Source: Methanolacinia sp964465295 (GTDB taxonomy: Archaea; Halobacteriota; Methanomicrobia; Methanomicrobiales; Methanomicrobiaceae). From it: 19,015 nucleotides of DNA. How positions within the stretch are numbered: the first letter of the stretch is position 1; every line of letters starts with the position of its first letter. The notes beneath the pieces were generated by a model. The model searched no databases. It was not told the DNA's origin and saw nothing but the letters and a program-made list of their open reading frames with translations. Below are positions 6,770 to 14,799 of this stretch, piece by piece. Where the stretch lies: positions 1-19,015 of the forward strand of contig CAYXKC010000028.1 in the NCBI GenBank assembly GCA_964465295.1. Reading direction: 5' to 3'. Both the position numbers and the translations under genes were made by a program.

Positions 6770-9043
6770 ATGAGCAAAATGCCAGATATTCTGTGGCTAG
6801 CAGAGATAAAAAAAGAAGATATTCCGTCAGTCGGAGGGAAAGGAGCCTCCCTGGGCGAAATGACGGCAGTAGGCCTTCCTGTTCCGCCTGCATTTGTCGT
6901 CACAGCACAGGCATTCAGAAAATTCCTCGTCAGGTCAAAGATCGAAGAGAAGATCTTCTCCCGGCTTAGAGAGATAGATGTCGAGGACTCGGATCAGCTC
7001 GAGAAGGTTGCCGAAGAGGTCAAGGCGATCGTTATGGCTGCAAAGATGCCTGAAGACATAAAAAAAGAAGCTCTTTTAGCATACGAAAAGATGGGGAAGG
7101 GGGCAGTAGTTGCAGTAAGATCCAGTGCAACTGCAGAAGACCTTCCTGATGCGAGCTTTGCCGGGCAGCAGGACACTTACCTGAATATTACCGGAGAGAA
7201 GAATCTTCTTGAGGCAGTACAGAAATGCTGGGCTTCGCTTTACGGCGCAAGGGCGATCTATTACAGGGTCAAGCAGGGATTCGAGCACAGCGCCGTCGAT
7301 ATCGCCGTTGTGGTCCAGAAGCTCATATATTCGGAAAAGGCAGGAGTTATGTTCTCCTCGCATCCCGTAACAGGAGAGCCCACGACCATCATCGAGGCAT
7401 CCTGGGGACTTGGCGAGGCCGTCGTTTCCGGCTCGGTATCCCCCGACAACTACGTCTACGATCTCAAATCAGGGCGTGTGGTTGACAGGTATATTGCCAC
7501 AAAGGAGACCGAAATACTGCCTGACGGCACTCATGGTACAAAGGAGGTAAGGGTGCCGGCTGACAGGCAGACGAAGGCGGTTCTCTCAGATGCAGAGATT
7601 GGAAAACTGGCTAAATTTGCCAAAATCTCCGAAGACCATTATGACGTCCCGCAGGACGTCGAATGGGGTATAGTGGGAGATGAGATATTCATCCTCCAGT
7701 CCCGCCCGATAACGACAATAAAAAATACAGGAATCTCAAAATCAGGTGTTAAAGTGGAAGGAACCGGAAAAATAATCCTTGAAGGACAGGGTGCGTCTCC
7801 AGGCACTGCAACAGGAAAAGTAGTGATCGTCTCATCGACAAAGGACTTAAGCAAGGTCAATACAGGCGATATAATGGTCGCAAAGATGACCAACCCCGAC
7901 ATGGTTCCTGCGATGAGAAAGGCATCCGCAATCATCACGGATGAAGGCGGAATGACGTGCCACGCGGCGATCGTCAGCCGTGAACTTGGAACACCTGCAA
8001 CTGTCGGAACAAAAAAGGCGACCAGCACCCTTATCGACGGCCAGATTGTGACTGTCGACGGAGAGAAAGGCGTGGTATATGAAGGAGCAGTCTCTTCAGG
8101 TGCAGGCCCGCAGGAAGCCGGAGTTCAGGTACCCTCTGTCACACCCGCACAGATCATAACAGCCACTAGCATCAAGGTCAACGTCTCCCTTCCCGAAGCG
8201 GCAAAGAGGGCTGCTGCGACAGGAGCAGACGGCGTAGGTCTTCTCAGGATCGAACACCTGATTCTCGGCCTCGGAAAGACTCCAGGCTGGTTCATCAGGA
8301 ACAAAAAGGAGGAGGAGTTCATCAACGAACTCTATACCGGCATAAAGACGGTCATGGACGAATTCCCCGGAAAGCCGGTCTGGGTCAGGACAATCGACGC
8401 TCCGACCGATGAATTCCGCAACATGAAGGGCGGAGAGGAAGAGCCGGAAGAGCACAACCCGATGCTCGGCTGGCGTGGAATCCGCCGTGACCTCCAGAGC
8501 CCGGACCAGTTCAGGCTCCAGGTCGAAGCGTTCCAGAGGCTATGGAAAGAAGGCTACGACAATCTCGGCATCATGTTCCCGCTCGTCGGCCACCCGGACG
8601 AGTTTGTTGCCGCAAGAGAGCTCATGCGTGATTTGGGAGTCGACGTTGACAACAGGACTCTCGGAATAATGGTCGAGATCCCCTCAAGTGCAATACTCAT
8701 TGAAGAATTCATAAAAGAAGGGATCTCATTTGCATCATTCGGTACAAACGACCTGATACAGTACACTCTGGCAATCGACAGGAACAACCAGAACGTGGCG
8801 GACATGTACAACCCCGGGCACCCGGCGGTTTTGAGGCTTATTAAATATGCAATAGAGAAATGCAGGGCGGCAGGAGTCGAGTGCTCGATATGCGGACAGG
8901 CGGGATCCGATCCCGCGATGGTAAAATGGCTTGTTGAGACCGGTATTACAAGCGTCTCTGCAAATATCGATGCGGTGCAGAAGATCCGCGAGACGGCTGC
9001 ACGCACTGAAAAGAAGATCCTGCTTGACGCGGCAAGGAAGTAA
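6770..9043 (+). CDS. ppsA: Phosphoenolpyruvate synthase
   Basis: Makes phosphoenolpyruvate from pyruvate and ATP, releasing AMP and phosphate; this is the entry to gluconeogenesis in autotrophic methanogens. The 757 residues follow the family order. An N-terminal ATP-grasp part (about 1-330) has GGKGASLGEM and RSSATAEDLPDASFAGQQD. The swivelling phosphohistidine domain has GGMTCHAAIVSRELG, with the phosphorylated His398. A C-terminal TIM-barrel (about 450-757) has GTNDLIQYTLAIDRN and the CGQ motif with catalytic Cys708. No key residue is missing. It starts a plus-strand gene series; mfnA follows after 6 nt. Pyruvate phosphate dikinase is unlikely, given the length and motif spacing. Confidence 0.97.
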   Translation: MSKMPDILWLAEIKKEDIPSVGGKGASLGEMTAVGLPVPPAFVVTAQAFRKFLVRSKIEEKIFSRLREIDVEDSDQLEKVAEEVKAIVMAAKMPEDIKKEALLAYEKMGKGAVVAVRSSATAEDLPDASFAGQQDTYLNITGEKNLLEAVQKCWASLYGARAIYYRVKQGFEHSAVDIAVVVQKLIYSEKAGVMFSSHPVTGEPTTIIEASWGLGEAVVSGSVSPDNYVYDLKSGRVVDRYIATKETEILPDGTHGTKEVRVPADRQTKAVLSDAEIGKLAKFAKISEDHYDVPQDVEWGIVGDEIFILQSRPITTIKNTGISKSGVKVEGTGKIILEGQGASPGTATGKVVIVSSTKDLSKVNTGDIMVAKMTNPDMVPAMRKASAIITDEGGMTCHAAIVSRELGTPATVGTKKATSTLIDGQIVTVDGEKGVVYEGAVSSGAGPQEAGVQVPSVTPAQIITATSIKVNVSLPEAAKRAAATGADGVGLLRIEHLILGLGKTPGWFIRNKKEEEFINELYTGIKTVMDEFPGKPVWVRTIDAPTDEFRNMKGGEEEPEEHNPMLGWRGIRRDLQSPDQFRLQVEAFQRLWKEGYDNLGIMFPLVGHPDEFVAARELMRDLGVDVDNRTLGIMVEIPSSAILIEEFIKEGISFASFGTNDLIQYTLAIDRNNQNVADMYNPGHPAVLRLIKYAIEKCRAAGVECSICGQAGSDPAMVKWLVETGITSVSANIDAVQKIRETAARTEKKILLDAARK

Positions 9044-9049
9044 TGCTTA

Positions 9050-10141
9050 ATGCTGGAAGAAGGTCTCGGGGAAGAGTTACTGTTCCGGCATCTCTCTTCA
9101 GTAAAGGAGGCGGACAGGAGCTATAGGAAGGTGCTCTCATCGATGTGCACCATCCCGCACCCGGTAGCAGTCCGGGCGCACAACATTTTTATCGAATCAA
9201 ACCTGGGCGACCCCGGGCTCTTTATGGGAACAGCTTCGCTTGAAGCCGAACTTGTCGAAAGACTCGGTGCGCTTATGAACCTCCGGAAAGCCTGTGGTTA
9301 TGCGACATCAGGTGGAACGGAGTCGAATATCCAGGCATTAAGAATTGCAAGAGAAAGTGCGGGGAAGAAGAACCCGAATGTAATCATACCCGAATCCGCC
9401 CACTTCTCATTTGAAAAGGCATGCGAGATTCTTTCGGTGGAGATGCGGCAGGTTCCGTCAAACGCCGGGTATATCATGGACCCTGAAGAGGCGGAGGGGA
9501 AGATCGACGCGAACACCGTAGGTATAGTGGGAGTTGCAGGAACAACCGAATACGGGACCGTCGACCCCATAGCGCATCTCTCTGATATCGCGGTTGACAG
9601 GGGGCTTTTTTTCCACGTAGATGCGGCATTCGGGGGGCTTGTACTTCCTTTCATCCCCGGATCACCCGTCTTTGACTTCAGGCTTGAAGGTGTATCGAGC
9701 ATATCCATCGATCCGCACAAGATGGGAATGTCGACGATCCCCTGCGGGTGTATACTTGTCAGGGACCCGGATTATTTCACGTCAACTGAGGTAGATACCC
9801 CTTATCTAACCGTTAAAAAAGAGTGTACTCTCTGCGGGACGAGGCCCGGAGGCCCTGTAGCAGGTGCGCTTGCGGTCCTCGACCATCTTGGAAAGAAGGG
9901 AATGATCTCGGTTGTAGAGAAGTGCATGGAGAACAACAGTTTCTTAATCAGAGGAATGGAGGAACTGGGATATCCGGTCGCTGTTCAGCCTCTAGTAAAC
10001 GTGGCATCTTTCTGCTGCGACAAAACTCCTGAAGGATGGGTCGTATCAAGGACGAGACACGGGCATATGAGAACCGTCTGCATGCCCCATGTCACAAGAG
10101 AGACGCTGGAAGAATTTTTGAATGACGCAGGAGAGATGTAA
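9050..10141 (+). CDS. mfnA: L-tyrosine decarboxylase (MfnA)
   Basis: A 363-residue group II PLP-dependent decarboxylase. In methanogens MfnA makes tyramine from tyrosine for methanofuran. Related archaeal enzymes decarboxylate aspartate to beta-alanine for coenzyme A, and the sequence alone does not separate the two. Visible motifs are ATSGGTESNIQALR near the N-terminus, HVDAAFGG with the cofactor-binding Asp, and SIDPHKMGM with the Schiff-base Lys224. The start lies 6 nt after the ppsA stop, with AGGA 11 nt upstream. Its stop overlaps the ATG of the next gene by one base (TAATG), indicating coupled translation. Confidence 0.92.
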   Translation: MLEEGLGEELLFRHLSSVKEADRSYRKVLSSMCTIPHPVAVRAHNIFIESNLGDPGLFMGTASLEAELVERLGALMNLRKACGYATSGGTESNIQALRIARESAGKKNPNVIIPESAHFSFEKACEILSVEMRQVPSNAGYIMDPEEAEGKIDANTVGIVGVAGTTEYGTVDPIAHLSDIAVDRGLFFHVDAAFGGLVLPFIPGSPVFDFRLEGVSSISIDPHKMGMSTIPCGCILVRDPDYFTSTEVDTPYLTVKKECTLCGTRPGGPVAGALAVLDHLGKKGMISVVEKCMENNSFLIRGMEELGYPVAVQPLVNVASFCCDKTPEGWVVSRTRHGHMRTVCMPHVTRETLEEFLNDAGEM

Positions 10142-10692
10142 TGTTCAATAAACTTGTAAAATCACTGGAAAGCTGCCCTATTGTAAAAAGAGGCGAATAC
10201 AACTATTTTATCCACCCGATTAGCGACGGTGTTCCCATAGTCGAGCCCGAACTTCTCAGGGAGGTTGCAGCGCTTATGCTCAGGAATCTCGACCTCGACA
10301 ATGCAGACAAACTTGTCGTTGCAGAGGCGATGGGCATACACATCGGTGTTGCCCTCTCGATGATTACCGGCCTCCCGCTTACAATCGTCAGGAAGAGGAG
10401 GTACGATCTTCCCGGAGAACTCGCCCTGCACCAGACTACCGGATATTCGAAGGGCGAACTTTACTTAAACGGTATTAATGAGGGCGACCGTGTCGTTATC
10501 GTCGACGACGTCTTCTCGACAGGCGGAACGATGAAGGCGCTCTTAAAAGGGCTCGAGCAGAAGAAGGCAGAGGTTGTTGATGTCCTTGTCGTAATTAAAC
10601 GCGGCGAATGCGACATCGGCAGACCATATAAGTATCTTGTTGAGATAGAAGTCGATGAGAACGGAGTAAATGTCATCGATAAAAAATTCTGA
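10141..10692 (+). CDS. hpt: Archaeal hypoxanthine/purine phosphoribosyltransferase
   Basis: A 183-residue type I phosphoribosyltransferase. The PRPP-binding motif VVIVDDVFSTGGT is at residues 118-130 and the sequence resembles the archaeal Hpt subfamily, which is closer to adenine phosphoribosyltransferase and PurR-type proteins than to bacterial Hpt. It should salvage hypoxanthine (possibly guanine or adenine) into the nucleotide using PRPP in the cytoplasm. The base specificity is not certain from sequence. The ATG overlaps the mfnA stop, and GGAGA about 8 nt upstream is a good ribosome binding site. The end overlaps the dph2 start by 23 nt. Confidence 0.88.
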   Translation: MFNKLVKSLESCPIVKRGEYNYFIHPISDGVPIVEPELLREVAALMLRNLDLDNADKLVVAEAMGIHIGVALSMITGLPLTIVRKRRYDLPGELALHQTTGYSKGELYLNGINEGDRVVIVDDVFSTGGTMKALLKGLEQKKAEVVDVLVVIKRGECDIGRPYKYLVEIEVDENGVNVIDKKF

Positions 10693-11653
10693 AAATAGAT
10701 CAACTGGAATTGAAAGACTGGCAGAGAGGATCCTCTCGATGCTCGGGGAGAGAGAGGTGCACAGGGTCGCCCTCCAGTTTCCCGAGGGGCTTAAAAGAAG
10801 AGCCCACGAGATCTCGGATGTCCTGAAAAAGGAGGGATACGATGTCATGGTCTCAGGCGATCCCTGCTGGGGGGCCTGCGATCTTGACCTTGATCTTATT
10901 GAAAGCTGCGACATCCTCGTCCATATCGGCCATGCTCCTGTTGACAGGAGGGAGAATGTCATCTTTGAATATTTCAGCCAGGATTTTGACATCTCACGAC
11001 TTGCGGATGCAGTTTCTTCTCTGGAATCAAAAAAGATCGGCCTTGTAACGACAATCCAGCACGTTCACCTCCTTGAAGATGTCGCACATTTTCTCAAAGA
11101 TCATGGAACCGAATGTGTAATCGCCGGGGGTTTTGAGAGAACCCCTTTTAAGGGACAGGTCCTCGGGTGCTCATTCGATGCGGCAAGGGAGACAGGCTGT
11201 AAGGAGATACTGTATATCGGAACCGGCATATTCCACCCGCTCGGGGTTCATATCGCAACAGGTTCGAGAGTCGTCGCTTTCGATCCATATACCGGAAGCA
11301 TAGAGATTCCGGACGAGCGCCGGCTGCTCATGAAGAGGCATGCACTGATTGAAAAGGCATCCGGCGCAAAGAACTTTGGAATACTCCTCAGCAAAAAATC
11401 GGGGCAGAGACGTGAAGACCTGGCGAAGAGGCTTGCGGCACTCAGTGATAAAACAGACATCATAGAGATCGGCGAGATTACACCCGAAGCCCTCCTGAAC
11501 CTCGGCTACGATGCCTACGTCAATACCGCCTGCCCGAGACTCGCGTACGACGACCAGGCGAGATTCCCCGTTCCCGTCCTCTCACCGCAGGAGTTCGAGA
11601 TCGTCTGCGGCGTCCGTGAATGGGAGGATTTCGGGATCGACGAGATCAGGTGA
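10670..11653 (+). CDS. dph2: Diphthamide synthase subunit Dph2 (archaeal)
   Basis: Carries out the first step of diphthamide formation on the conserved histidine of elongation factor 2, moving the 3-amino-3-carboxypropyl group of S-adenosylmethionine through an unusual iron-sulfur radical mechanism. The archaeal enzyme is a homodimer. The 327 residues include the three cysteines expected to hold the 4Fe-4S cluster: Cys70 in WGACDLDL, Cys165 in VLGCSFDAA and Cys286 in NTACPRLAYDD. The first ATG overlaps hpt by 23 nt, with a close-set GGAG; no later ATG precedes the conserved region except one at residue 24, so this start is preferred. The METTL5-like gene follows at 4 nt. Confidence 0.93.
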   Translation: MSSIKNSENRSTGIERLAERILSMLGEREVHRVALQFPEGLKRRAHEISDVLKKEGYDVMVSGDPCWGACDLDLDLIESCDILVHIGHAPVDRRENVIFEYFSQDFDISRLADAVSSLESKKIGLVTTIQHVHLLEDVAHFLKDHGTECVIAGGFERTPFKGQVLGCSFDAARETGCKEILYIGTGIFHPLGVHIATGSRVVAFDPYTGSIEIPDERRLLMKRHALIEKASGAKNFGILLSKKSGQRREDLAKRLAALSDKTDIIEIGEITPEALLNLGYDAYVNTACPRLAYDDQARFPVPVLSPQEFEIVCGVREWEDFGIDEIR

Positions 11654-11657
11654 AGTG

Positions 11658-12257
11658 ATGAAACTCAGGAGACTCGAGATTCTGCTGGAGGGATTTGAGA
11701 CATTCCCGGCACCTGACCCTGCATTGGAGCAATACGCAACACCTGCTGTCGTTGCGGCAAGAATCCTCTACCATGCCTTCATGAGAGGCGATATTGAGGG
11801 AAAGACGGTTCTCGACCCGGGTTGCGGAACAGGTGTTATCGCGTGCGGGGCAGCGCTTCTCGGGGCCTCCGCCGTCACGGGGGTGGATATTGACCAGGGT
11901 GCAATAGAGGCAGCACGAAGAAATGCGGATCGAACAGGAGTAGAAGTCGATTTCGTCACCGGCGATATCGTGGATTACGAATGCAGGCCTTTTGATACAG
12001 TGGTCATGAATCCTCCCTTCGGCGCACAGAAGAAACATGCCGACAGGCCTTTTATCGACAAGGCACTCGAATGCGCCGGAGTTGTGTACGGGATATTCAA
12101 CGAAGGGAGTGCACCTTTCATAAGATCCTATATCAGGGACAAAGGAGAGATCGACGAGATCGTGAAATGTGAATTCCCGATTAAAAGAACATTTCCACAT
12201 CATAAAAAAGAGTCGGTCGAGATCGGGGTTGAAATAATCCGGATTACTAAACTATAA
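11658..12257 (+). CDS. METTL5-like (COG2263) rRNA adenine N6-methyltransferase
   Basis: A 199-residue Rossmann-fold methyltransferase using S-adenosylmethionine. Motif I is LDPGCGTG (residues 52-59), the acidic motif II is GVDIDQ (75-80), and motif IV is NPPFG (118-122), the catalytic signature of N6-adenine methylases. The N-terminal EQYATP (25-30) matches the METTL5/COG2263 family, whose eukaryotic member methylates one adenine of the small-subunit rRNA near the decoding site. An rRNA target is therefore likely but not shown. The ATG at 11658 is chosen because AGGTGA lies just upstream and the longer frame reaches deep into dph2. The dph2 stop is 4 nt away. Confidence 0.85.
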   Translation: MKLRRLEILLEGFETFPAPDPALEQYATPAVVAARILYHAFMRGDIEGKTVLDPGCGTGVIACGAALLGASAVTGVDIDQGAIEAARRNADRTGVEVDFVTGDIVDYECRPFDTVVMNPPFGAQKKHADRPFIDKALECAGVVYGIFNEGSAPFIRSYIRDKGEIDEIVKCEFPIKRTFPHHKKESVEIGVEIIRITKL

Positions 12258-12263
12258 CCAGAC

Positions 12264-13439
12264 ATGGAGAAGACAACCCGCTCTATACTGGGCTTATCTG
12301 CAGCCCATATGGTAAACGATATCTATTCGCCGGTCCTTCCTGCAATTCTCCCGCTCCTTATACTCCAGAACGGGTACTCATACTTTCTTGCAGGACTGAT
12401 TGTGACCGCATACAACCTCTCATCCTCTTTCACCCAGCCGGTTGTTGGCTGGCTTTATGACAAGAAGAATATCCGAATGCCAATCGGAGCAAGCGTGATG
12501 ATCTCCGCGTTTTTCATGTCTTTCATCGGTTTTGTGGAAAATTACTGGTTCCTGATAGCATTCGCGATTGCAGGTGCCCTCGGGCATGCGTTCTTCCACC
12601 CGAGTGCGCTGGGGCTTGTCAGCAGGATCGCGGCAGGGACGAATCGCGGCAGGCTTACGTCTCTCTTTGTCGTGGGAGGGAACCTCGGGTTTGCCATCGG
12701 CCCTATACTCGTAGGACTTGCCGTTGGAAGCACGGGCCTCGGACTTCACGGGCTTGCACTGATTGTTATTCCCGGGGTATTGATCGTTATTCTGCTGAAG
12801 AAGGTCCTCCCCCCGGTATCGGAGCTTGAGGACCATTATACAAAAGAGAGTGTGGAAGAAAAAAAGGATGTGAAGTTTCCTTATAAACCGATAGGGCTGC
12901 TTGTCACTGCATCGGCCTTCAGGGCATGGGTGATCTTTGCTTCGGTCGCCTATCTTCCGACATATCTCGCCGGGACGGGCATGAGCCTTGTTATGGCAAA
13001 CCTGCTTACATCGGGAATGCTGATTGCCGGTGTCTTCGGCCAGGTTATAGGGGCGGGAATGTCAGATAAATACGGAAGAAAGGAGTACGTTCTTGCAAGC
13101 CTGCTCTTATGTATTCCCCCGTTTGCTCTCTTCATCACATCTTCAGGCATAATATCGCTATTGTCGCTGATTGCGTTCGGTTACCTGCTATGGTCGTCTT
13201 TCGCCGTTACGGTCGCGATGTCGCACGAGATGGCCCCCGGGGGAACAGGAACGGTCTCCGGGCTTATGCTCGGCCTTGCAGTTGGTGCAGGAGGTCTCGG
13301 TGTTGCCGCTACAGGATATATAGCAGATATGACGACCATACCGACCGCATTCGGTCTCCTCATAATCCCGGTGATTATATCTGTTCTGATATTCGCGGCG
13401 ACACCTTATCCCTGGAAATCGATAAGGCACAGGATCTAA
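12264..13439 (+). CDS. MFS transporter related to fosmidomycin-resistance protein (FSR family)
   Basis: A 391-residue major facilitator protein with about 12 predicted helices in two halves. The N-terminal segment AAHMVNDIYSPVLPAILPLL and the A-type loop GWLYDKKNIRMP are characteristic of the FSR-like drug/proton antiporter branch. The second half repeats a similar loop, GMSDKYGRKEY. A role in export of a small molecule across the cytoplasmic membrane is the family expectation; the substrate cannot be read. It begins 6 nt after the methyltransferase gene but has no clear Shine-Dalgarno sequence, so it may rely on coupling. It converges with the HEAT-repeat gene with only 6 nt between stop codons. 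Confidence 0.88.
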   Translation: MEKTTRSILGLSAAHMVNDIYSPVLPAILPLLILQNGYSYFLAGLIVTAYNLSSSFTQPVVGWLYDKKNIRMPIGASVMISAFFMSFIGFVENYWFLIAFAIAGALGHAFFHPSALGLVSRIAAGTNRGRLTSLFVVGGNLGFAIGPILVGLAVGSTGLGLHGLALIVIPGVLIVILLKKVLPPVSELEDHYTKESVEEKKDVKFPYKPIGLLVTASAFRAWVIFASVAYLPTYLAGTGMSLVMANLLTSGMLIAGVFGQVIGAGMSDKYGRKEYVLASLLLCIPPFALFITSSGIISLLSLIAFGYLLWSSFAVTVAMSHEMAPGGTGTVSGLMLGLAVGAGGLGVAATGYIADMTTIPTAFGLLIIPVIISVLIFAATPYPWKSIRHRI

Positions 13440-13445
13440 GAATAT

Positions 13446-14675
13446 TCAGATCCTGTAATTTTCTTTTAGTATCTCGCATGCCGCAGACATCACTTCCGGG
13501 TCGCTGTCCGAGAGAGCGGTCTTTATCGCCTCATATGCAGTGGAAGTCCCGATCAGTTCCAGCGAATGGACGGCCCTGATACGGACCTCGGCATCCGTCT
13601 CCTCATCCAAAACTCTTTTCAGGGGAACAATCGCCTCCTTTCTCCCGCTTCTGCCAAGACCGCCAACAGCAGCGAGCCTTACTCCACGGGATTCGTCATC
13701 GAGTGCATCCTCGAGCGAATCGAGGACATCGTCTTTTCCCATTCGGGCAAGCGATTTTACGACCTCTTTACGAACATAGTGGCTCTTGTCATCCATCATT
13801 CCTTTTAGAAGGGATAATGTCTCAGGCATCCCGATAATCCTGAGTGCCACCACCGAACCGGCCCTGACCTTCCAGTTGTCACTCCCGAGACCTTCAAGAA
13901 GAACGGGAACGGCCGGATCACCCATCTTTGCAAGTGCCTGGGTTGAGGCATTGTGAACCCTCCGGGAGGGGTCGGCCATTGTTACCATCAGGAGCTCTAT
14001 GGAGCCTGTATCGTTCATCTCTCCAAGAAGCCTGGCGCAATTCTCCCTTACCGGGATCGAATCGCTCCTCATTCCCTCGATAATATATGGAATCGACGGC
14101 CGCCCGATCGCCTTCAGCGCCGCGGAGGTGTTTTTTGTAACAAGCTCCTCACCAAGACGGAAGGACTCAATCAGGGGTGCAATCTGCGTGGGGGGGATTA
14201 TCGGCATCCGGGACGGTGTCTCGTCCTCCACATCCACGGCTGTCGGGGACCCGGGCAATACGGCTGGTCCCTCTGAATGACCGGTCTCAAGCCCCCTGGC
14301 CCTTAGCTGTACCTGTGGGATTGCAAGAATCGCGATGAAAACCCATAGATAGATAAATGAGGTGAAGACCATGAAGACTGCATCCAGACTCCACCCGTTG
14401 ATCAGGAATCCGGATATAAGAGTGAAGAAGATCAATGAGAAGATGATGATGTGGGCAAACTTCTTCTTCGGGTACCACAGGGCGGTAAGCACCAGTGGGA
14501 TATAGAAAAGATGAGGGATCAGCCTCGCAAGAATGTAGCCCATCTCACCGCCCATGGGTGAGAATGCATAGACCGCAAGGATTCCGACGACAAGAAAGTA
14601 TACAACAAGGACGAACAGCCTGACAAAATCCCCGTGATCCCTGCTGATTGTACCCAGATGTTCTGCGGCCTTCAT
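13446..14675 (-). CDS. Four-helix membrane sensor-like domain fused to HEAT repeats
   Basis: A 409-residue protein. Four helices lie at about 17-38, 46-68, 72-93 and 98-121. The second and third helices include RLIPHLFYIPLVLTALWYPKK, which resembles the membrane input domains of sensor kinases in Methanomicrobiales. A proline-rich linker (122-168) leads to six or seven HEAT/PBS-lyase-like repeats (about 175-409), seen as recurring VRxxAxxALxxMGxxxxxxxL patterns such as RKEVVKSLARMGKDD. HEAT repeats usually bind proteins, so it may anchor a partner at the membrane. The ATG at 14675 is chosen; the frame extends to a TTG at 14738 without a hydrophobic or conserved extension. It is divergent from the PAS gene. 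Confidence 0.75.
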   Translation of the reverse strand: MKAAEHLGTISRDHGDFVRLFVLVVYFLVVGILAVYAFSPMGGEMGYILARLIPHLFYIPLVLTALWYPKKKFAHIIIFSLIFFTLISGFLINGWSLDAVFMVFTSFIYLWVFIAILAIPQVQLRARGLETGHSEGPAVLPGSPTAVDVEDETPSRMPIIPPTQIAPLIESFRLGEELVTKNTSAALKAIGRPSIPYIIEGMRSDSIPVRENCARLLGEMNDTGSIELLMVTMADPSRRVHNASTQALAKMGDPAVPVLLEGLGSDNWKVRAGSVVALRIIGMPETLSLLKGMMDDKSHYVRKEVVKSLARMGKDDVLDSLEDALDDESRGVRLAAVGGLGRSGRKEAIVPLKRVLDEETDAEVRIRAVHSLELIGTSTAYEAIKTALSDSDPEVMSAACEILKENYRI

Positions 14676-14799
14676 ATATGATTGGAATTTAATCTTGAGA
14701 CTGTTATACCTTTTTAATCTCACAAATGCAGTGATCAAAATAGATTTATGTGTTTAATTCGCATTCAGAAATATCCGGGAAATAACGGAAGTGTGGATA
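14676..14799. promoter_or_regulatory. Divergent promoter region of the HEAT-repeat and PAS genes
   Basis: TAGATTTATG at 14741-14750 gives a TATA-like ATAAATCTA on the minus strand, placing a start about 45 nt before the HEAT gene. On the plus strand TTTATGTGTTTAA (14745-14757) could drive the PAS gene. GGAAG at 14787-14791 is the ribosome binding site of the PAS gene, 8 nt before its ATG. Confidence 0.35.

Noticed and set aside
12264..13439. Possible antibiotic-resistance cassette (fosmidomycin resistance)
   Set aside because: The FSR-like family is widespread and chromosomal in Archaea; the gene shares composition and tight spacing with its neighbours and shows no mobile-element context.
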